Shown here: positions 57,577 through 64,000 of the stretch, piece after piece | How positions within the stretch are numbered: the first letter of the stretch is position 1 | Layout of the letters: each line of letters begins with the position of its first letter | DNA from: Chondrilla cf. caribensis | Taxonomy: Eukaryota; Porifera; Demospongiae; Chondrillida; Chondrillidae | Length of the DNA: 64,000 bases | Direction of reading: 5' to 3' | Assembly (NCBI GenBank): GCA_964020155.1 | Contig: OZ026559.1 | Span: forward strand, 2,242,845 to 2,306,844 | Translations under genes and position numbers: made by a program | The notes under the pieces: generated by a model | Seen by the model: the letters and a program-made list of their open reading frames with translations, nothing else | The model's database searches: none | What the model was told of the DNA's origin: nothing

Positions 57577-58924
57577 TTACATCTTCCCCATGTCGGTCTT
57601 GCAGACAGGACAGGCACGGTGGGTGTCCTTCACCACACACAATGGGATCAAACAGCAACCACTGCAGAAGAAGAAACACGACCCTTCAATGAGGCTTGAA
57701 TTGAAAGTATCAACAGTTACTGCAAAATTTCAACTAACAAATAGCACTACAGTGAAGAAATGCAAAAATTGTGAAATAGAGCCAAGAATAGGTTACTATC
57801 AAACCAAGATGTGATTTTTTTGAAAACTTTCCAATATATGCCATCATTCTACACTGCATTGAAGTGCTGTTTCACAACGTAACGATTTTAGCCAAAACAA
57901 GATGAACACAAACCTAACAACACGTGAAGGTTTCATGCCTTACGGAAGGTCCCACAACCATCATGCTCTGAGGTCTGGAATACATTCTATCACTCCCCTC
58001 CCCCAAGTTCCTATCATTCCCAAAGTATTTGGGAAATTTCAAAATAGCCAGATATTCCAATTAAAATTCTGACAGCAATATTCCCAGGATGTTCTTCCCA
58101 CCAGATATTCAGCTACTGTGTTGTTATCAATGGAAGTTGTTCAAATCCCTAGTAGCCACTATTAGGGAAAGTGCCATATCTGTGTGCTCAATCGATGTAT
58201 GTACATTGATGATAGCTACTCATGTTCAAGAATCCTCTGTCTCCCAGTACATGCACAATGTCAAATGTAGAATGCAAAGAATTGACCTGGTTACTTGTAA
58301 GATTTAAAAATTGACACAAAGTAGATGATCCTGTATTGTAGACCACTGCCACACAAATACCACCTAGTGGGGTCTAAGTGACCACTCTAGTAAAACAAAC
58401 CAATGCATAGTCTCAAGTACACAGATACACCTCTATATTATGTAGTCACTTGTCACACAAACCGAATTTTCTTGGTCCCTGGGTGGCATTTATAAAATGT
58501 TTGCACTGTGTGCATTTATGATGTAATGAATGAATACTCACCACCAGAGGATGGGGAAGAAGAAGCCCAGGATGAAGATGACAAGCACCCACAACCAGGC
58601 ATTTGAGCCCGTCTTCTGAATTGTTGTTGGGGTGACATTGTTCTGGCAGGACGGACAGGTGACACCACCCCCTCCACCAGTCTGTACAACAGTGACAGTA
58701 GTGGGAGCGGGTGCTTGAGGGGGCGGGTACTGCTGCTGTTGAGGGGGTGGGTACTGCTGCTGTTGAGGGGGTGGGTACTGTTGCTGGTCAGGGGGCGGGT
58801 ACTTTTGTTGGTCAGGGGGTGGGTACTGTTGCTGGTCAGGGGGTGGATACCCTTGAGGGGGTGGGTACTGCTGTTGTTCAGGTGGTGGATAGCTCTGAGG
58901 AGGAGGGGCCATTGGATCAGCCAT
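57577..58924 (-). CDS. LITAF-domain protein E
   Basis: Exon 1 is 58,542-58,924 (start MADPMAPPPQSYPPPEQQQY), donor TG/GTGAGT. Exon 2 is 57,577-57,661 after CTGCAG. The product is about 155 residues. The N-terminus has about ten YPPP repeats with QQQ, DQQ and EQQ spacers. Then TCPSCQNNVTP, a hydrophobic segment (SNAWLWVLVIFILGFFFPIL), CGCCLIPLCVV and CPVCKTDMGKM. Exon 1's C-terminal half is nearly identical to that of the unit 3 LITAF, while the N-terminus is like LITAF D (MADP start), suggesting exchange between copies. This is the clearest intact member and a good reference for the others. Confidence 0.87.
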
Positions 58925-59059
58925 TTTTCACCCTAATATAGATTAGCAATAAATGACAAAAATTTGTGTACTAGCAGCAATAATTTCACTGGTTGATGTA
59001 TTCAACATCTGTGAATATATATATGCAGGTAGGTTGAATCAAAGGTAGCCACTTGATAT

Positions 59060-59236
59060 ACAGTCCAACTTGCTTAGTAAGTACTTTGAAGGGTACACTA
59101 AATCTGTACTTCTTACCAGAGGTACTTGCTATCAGTACAGGTTGGCATAGTGTACGTGAGTTAGGGATTGAGTTGAGTGTACTCACTAACCAGGAGTATG
59201 CACTAACCCAGGTACTTACTAAGCAAGTTGCACTAC
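59060..59236. mobile_element. Reference copy of the AACTTGCTTAGTAAGTAC inverted-repeat element
   Basis: The ends CCAACTTGCTTAGTAAGTAC and GTACTTACTAAGCAAGTTG are perfect inverse copies over about 18 bp. Body of about 175 bp, no ORF. Other copies: 49,690; 49,945; 52,305; 56,416; 56,872. Confidence 0.82.
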
Positions 59237-59549
59237 AATTCTCATCATAACTACTCTAACAATAATTTTATTATGACCTCGATATGTTAATCATAACTTC
59301 CGCCATTCCTCCTCATAACTTCCTCATAACTATACAAAATGCACTATCCAGTGAATCCTTACTCATCTGCTCTTCGATCATCCGGCTGATAAGTCTATCC
59401 ATGACACTTTGATGGTAGCAACCCGCCATTTCAAGTACGCATTAGTTTGAAAATTTGCCTAGTTTTGAGTATGTCGACCATAGATTACACATACTAGCGT
59501 GCATGCTACAACCAGCTTCATATGTCTTTTTGTATTGTATTTAAAAAGC

Positions 59550-59854
59550 ATGGCGTCTATTGAGCTAAAGACTATGATAGCTGTGAGAGGATACCACGTG
59601 TACAAGGATGTATGGAATCCAGAGATAGGTGTCACGTTCCAATGCAAAAAAAAGAAGGAAATGCACACGATCATTAAGCTGTGGCTGTTAAATTGATATT
59701 GGAAGGAGAGTATGAGCTAGGTGGACATATATCCTGTGAGATTTCATGTATAAGCAGTCTGTTCTTGACCATGGAGGGTCCATTTCAGGTGAAGTTACTG
59801 GCAGAAGGCGGCAATTGTGACGAATTGGTATTGTTGCAACGTAAATTAGAGTAA
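59550..59854 (+). pseudogene. HIRAN-like gene relic, copy 2
   Basis: From the ATG: MASIELKTMIAVRGYHVYKD, then VWNPEIGVTFQCKKK, then a frameshift in an A-run. In the shifted frame GNAHDH, stop, AVAVKLILEGEYELGGHISC and a segment ending LLQRKLE before TAA at 59,852. This resembles HIRAN domains (RGYHVYKDxWNPxIG, GNxxDPxAVAV, GGHIP). A paralogous relic lies inverted at 47,960-48,299. One frameshift and one stop make it non-functional as read. Confidence 0.5.
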
Positions 59855-59959
59855 TGTGACTAAAAATAAGAACAGACTCTGTTTTGTCATCATAAGAGTA
59901 ATAATGTCCACGCACACTTCAAGCCGACAAAAATTAGATGTGAGGTATTTTTAGAGCAA

Positions 59960-62529
59960 ATACGGTATCTGTTTTGTTTAACTGGACAGGCTGTTGAACC
60001 ATTGGGGTTAGATAAGGGTGGGCCCACCATACCATATGGTCTGCCAGATTTGGTGTATCACATATTGTGTTGACATAGTAATGGATTAGCATATAACAGG
60101 TACTCGATAGATAGTTCGGCTTTGATGTGTGTATCTACAGTGCTACATAGAACCATACAAATTCCTCATAGTTGACATAGCAGCAGCAAGGAATTAAAGC
60201 ATACCATTCAATCCAGCAAAGCCGAGACACTATCACAAACTATAAGAATTCGTTAGATACGGAACATTTGATGCCTCAATAGCAATCTTAACCAGCACTC
60301 AATAGAGTGAACGAAGAGCTTATAAGAGTCAAAGATGAAAGGAACAGCGACAGTGCATGTCTGAAAAACAAATACACTTTCAGAATATACATACATATCA
60401 CATTAGTTACAGTTTGAACAACTGTTATTACTTCTACACTGAGAAGTTTAGGACATACCACACTGAGGTGTGAGAAAGGGGCAACTGTTGGAAAATAGGC
60501 ACCCTTACTTCACTAATCGTGTTATCTAGATTACGTAGTACTCCGTTTTGTCAACATACCATACATGGAAGCCAGTAGTACAGCACAAATGGTTATCAGG
60601 TGCATATCCACTGTGAGGCACATTAACTCAAAATGGCTGAACAGCTGACATTGGATGGAACAATTTAGGAAGTGAGCAATGGAGCTTCACCAAAGAAGAT
60701 AATTCATTTGCTATTGAGAGCATGCTTCTTTGTTGCGACTTCTATACGTATATGGTATAAGTGCATCCTCCAAGCAACTAGCTTCCATAGTTTGACTTCC
60801 TTAACTGTACACCATTGCATAACATCCTGCAATTTGTTCACCTTTCCATTCATCAAATTCCTACATCATTTCACAAACACACAGACTTCAAAATGGCTTC
60901 CTCTGCCTCAAAATTACAGGTCAAACTGTACTTGATTCAGCTCAAATAAGGCCTATCCTGTGTCTAACAGAAATCCCTTTGGATTGGGTTGGGGTGGAAA
61001 ACTTATTTGTTGTTCCAGTAGCTACCATTCTAAGCACCCTGGAACAATACAATGTAACACACAAAAATGTCATAAAATAAAGAATGTAAAAAAAAAACAT
61101 GTAGGGAAACAAATTATGAAATGAAAGAGATAAGGAACTATGCATAACGTAAATCCCTTGGAAAGTTCTGAATGCTACCCAGTGCTCTGAAAGGACCATC
61201 TGATACAGTCTACTACATAGTTTTAATCTCTTAAACCATAGACATTGGAAATTAAATCTGAGGTCAAATGTAGGGCTTCCTTGTGATGGGTAAACAGCTC
61301 GGGAGGGCATTTGTTCTCTCTATTGGAAAGTTGACGTACCCCACTTTGGAGGTGGTACCCTCTCCATATAGGACCAATATACATTGTCACTGGATTTGAA
61401 TCATGCATGTTCCCAATTTCCACTTAATCTGTCCTATTCGCCTCTTTGTGACCACTTCCAAAAGAGGAAAACAGCCTAATCAGGTTTCCTTGTTGTTGGC
61501 ATTTCACACCACAGTTCCACACATGGGGTGGCGAGACCCTGGCAGACAAACAGTCAAAACTAACACCCATAGCTTGTGTGTGGAGTGTAGTCCGTTTTCC
61601 GCGCACCCTCAATAGCTAATACATACAGCGGTAACTCCAGCCCACTGGGTTAGGGATAAGAACACTGGGTTTAGGATAAGAACGGGGTTTGGGATACGAA
61701 CACTGGGTTTAGGCATAGGTTTAGGATACGACTTGGTTTAGGACAACAAATAGGGTAATTTGGAATCGATGGCCATGCGCCCCCGAGCACCGCAATACAA
61801 TAACGAAGCATGTTCCAGTTAGTGGTATCTTATCGGCAGTTAAGATTACCGAGCGGTGCCTATAGGCGCCCAATGTACTGAAGCCACTCGGGCTTACAGC
61901 CTATAATAAGAGATGTACACCACAATGCGCCCTGTAGTCAACGTACTCCAGTGCTGAGATGAGACTGTATAGCACTTCGGAATCCTTACTTTAGGTACAT
62001 TTGGGCCATTCATTCCCGTGCCTTGATATCTACATATTTTACGTTACCCATGGAGATAGACAACAGTTCGATACAACCTATAGGGGACGCTTCACTATTG
62101 CCGAAAAAATGGACGAAAATCCTTTGAGTTTTGAAGTAGTAGACAGCCAGTGTTAGTCTATACAGCAGTCGAGACTGTTTTTAGCCGAAAATAGACCATT
62201 TATCGACACATTTCCCGGTAGACCATATGCTCTTTGAGTAATAGCCCAATAACGTTGACATTTCTCACCCAGTCGTTCGAACAAACAATGGATCGTTAAC
62301 TCACTTTGTCGCCAGTCAACCAAAAAGGAGCCAACTTCGCTACAGCCAACTATCAAAGAATGTTGAGAAGTGAACCGCAACTAGCACGTGTCTGTCTATA
62401 TATCAATCAATCAATCATTATTACAATGCGTATATATTATACTAGCATAGTTGCCAACTGTCCCGAATCATCCGGGACATTCACGGGGTTTTTTAGTGGT
62501 AACATTAGTCTAGCTAGCTAGACAGTCTG
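59960..62529. other. Stretch without recognised genes
   Basis: Several ORFs of 60-122 codons occur on both strands with no family resemblance or splice support. A short tandem-like GGGTTTAGGATA(A/C)GAAC repeat lies at about 61,645-61,760. The remainder looks like unique intergenic DNA. Confidence 0.4.
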
Positions 62530-62796
62530 TAAGAGGCGCCGGGGGCGGAAAAGGGAAGGGGCAGTCTAGCCAGTAGTACGATCGTACCATGTCCTTGCAA
62601 ACTTCTAGTAATCGCGTTCATCTGACTGTCAGATGGGTGAATTTTCCCAGCTACCGACGACGTGTACGTTAGTATTAATATCATTGCCAAGGTTCTTGGC
62701 AGTAGAATTTCATTGGTTGATGGTCGCGCTCAGGTGTGACTGATCGCTACTTGGGCTAGACCGTCCCTTCCCTTTTCCGCCCCTCGGCGCCTCTTA
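62530..62796. mobile_element. Inverted-repeat element with 40-bp GC-rich ends
   Basis: TAAGAGGCGCCGGGGGCGGAAAAGGGAAGGGGCAGTCTAGCC at the left is the inverse of GGCTAGACCGTCCCTTCCCTTTTCCGCCCCTCGGCGCCTCTTA at the right, with a body of about 270 bp. No ORF. Confidence 0.8.
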
Positions 62797-63119
62797 GGGA
62801 CGTGTCGCAGTAACACGTGAACTCCCTCTTTAGTGACCCCGGGTTAAAATTTTCTAGGACGGTTTGACCCCTGGTCATCGGTACTTTCTATTTAGGGACG
62901 GTAATTAGCGCCCGTTTAACTTCTATACTGCGGACGTCTCAAGATATGGATACGCTAAAAATCGGACCGAGGTGTATTCCAAACAATGAATGAACAATAA
63001 TGAACAATGGCGAAAAGGACAATGTGCTAGATCATTAGAATTATGAGTAGAAATGTGAAATTTCCCAGTAATGAGTAAGAGGTCATGCATGTGAATGAAA
63101 CATGAAACGGACAAGCCCA

Positions 63120-63490
63120 TGCATACTCAGCACCAAAGGGGAGAGAATCCAAAGCCCAAGACGAATACTATTATATGGCCACAACCAAAACCTGGCTTAT
63201 ACTTTCTCTCCTCTTTGACAGTTGGGGTGACATTGCTATAGTAGGAGGGACATTGGAAATCACCACCAACACAACCAGATACACAGTTGCATTAGGTCTA
63301 TAGTATCAGATGGAGAGGGTGGGTCCAATTGTTGAGGGGGCAGGTCCTATTGTTGAGGGGGTGGGTATGTCTGTTGTTTAGGTAAAGGATACTGTTGTTC
63401 CAGATGCTGCTGTTCGGATGGTGAAGACAGCTGCTGGTGGTGCTGCTGTTGTGATGAAGCATATGTTGGAGGGGCTGTTGGGTTGGCCAT
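63120..63490 (-). pseudogene. LITAF exon 1 relic, right end of the cluster
   Basis: The - strand ATG at 63,490 starts MANPTAPPTYASSQQQHHQQ and reaches TYPPPQQ before a TAG stop. After further stops, a frame reads GGDFQCPSYYSNVTPTVKEE and then CGHIIVFVLGFGFSPLWC. The first CxxC is lost (CPSYY), the hydrophobic segment is degraded and no exon 2 was found to the left. It is an old, non-functional member of the LITAF family. Confidence 0.7.
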
Positions 63491-64000
63491 TTTTATCTCT
63501 GTTATGGAGACAGTTCGAGAGGGGAATCACAATCAAAGAAAATAAATATAGTAATTGATGTAATCTGATTAATTAAATATGACATTGGACATAATCTCTG
63601 TATGCTACCTTTTCAGCTTCTGAGAATGCTGATATCCACAAAGGAGTCTAATGCAGTTTACAGCTGAATAAAGTGTTTGTAATATTGACTATGACATGAA
63701 ACCCACATTATAATACATTGTACAATGTCATCATTTTTATAATAGGCCATGCAGTTAATGAACTTTTACACTGCAAATTCAGCCCAGTTTCGTTTTCAAA
63801 GAAGACCTTTTGGAATGGATTTTATTCCTCGTGTAAGTTTTCAACTATTTATCCCTGAATAGCCAAGATAATCGATTCACTGATACGTGAACATTCGACT
63901 ATGGTTCGACTAATGATAATATTATAGTGCCTATATCAGATCGAAAGCAGCGAGTTCACGCTACGATGGTGCCAAGTGAAGCAGCAAATTAACTTCTCTA

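Overview
The window is animal (metazoan) DNA. It is AT-rich, its genes are split by GT-AG introns, it is full of short inverted-repeat elements and micro/minisatellites, and it has no operons or ribosome-binding sites. The gene types (a membrane-anchored Roc-COR-like GTPase ending in a death domain, TDP2-like phosphodiesterases, many LITAF-domain genes, HIRAN and tyrosine-recombinase relics) fit an early-branching invertebrate, most likely a sponge. That assignment is a guess from gene content. No tRNA, rRNA or CRISPR array was found.

Left part (about 1-29,930): a segmental tandem array. Each unit of about 12.5-13 kb carries (a) on the + strand a multi-exon gene for an N-glycosylated stub, three membrane helices, a Roc-COR-like GTPase, a linker and a death domain; (b) converging on it, on the - strand, a single-exon TDP2-like 5'-tyrosyl-DNA phosphodiesterase; and (c) also on the - strand, a two-exon proline-rich LITAF gene. 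Unit 1 is cut by the window edge, so only the death-domain end, TDP2 and LITAF are present. Units 2 and 3 are complete. Units differ by clean insertions of inverted-repeat elements. A 2-kb element with long inverted repeats, carrying a CXXC zinc-finger exon, sits between units 2 and 3. A 5' fragment of a further TDP2 copy marks the unit boundary and has damaged the LITAF genes of units 1 and 2.

Middle part (about 30,000-48,800): a second duplication of about 7.7 kb holds two LITAF genes (34 kb and 42 kb). It is interrupted by a transposon relic with a tyrosine-recombinase fragment. A third related LITAF gene lies at 47 kb, and LITAF debris at 39.8 and 43.6 kb. A satellite of about ten 128-bp units fills 44.1-45.5 kb.

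Right part (about 48,800-64,000): two intact LITAF genes with long YPPPQQ repeats (54 and 58 kb), one decayed LITAF (63 kb), two oppositely oriented HIRAN-like relics, and several copies of a short inverted-repeat element. In one of these an internal 17-bp segment has expanded into a minisatellite.

Overall this looks like a birth-and-death cluster. Its three gene families are all connected by history or pathway to death-receptor/TNF-type signalling in other animals: death domain; TDP2, also called TTRAP; and LITAF. A shared innate immune or cell-death role is an inference. Exon structures are my own reading of splice signals, phase and agreement between copies.
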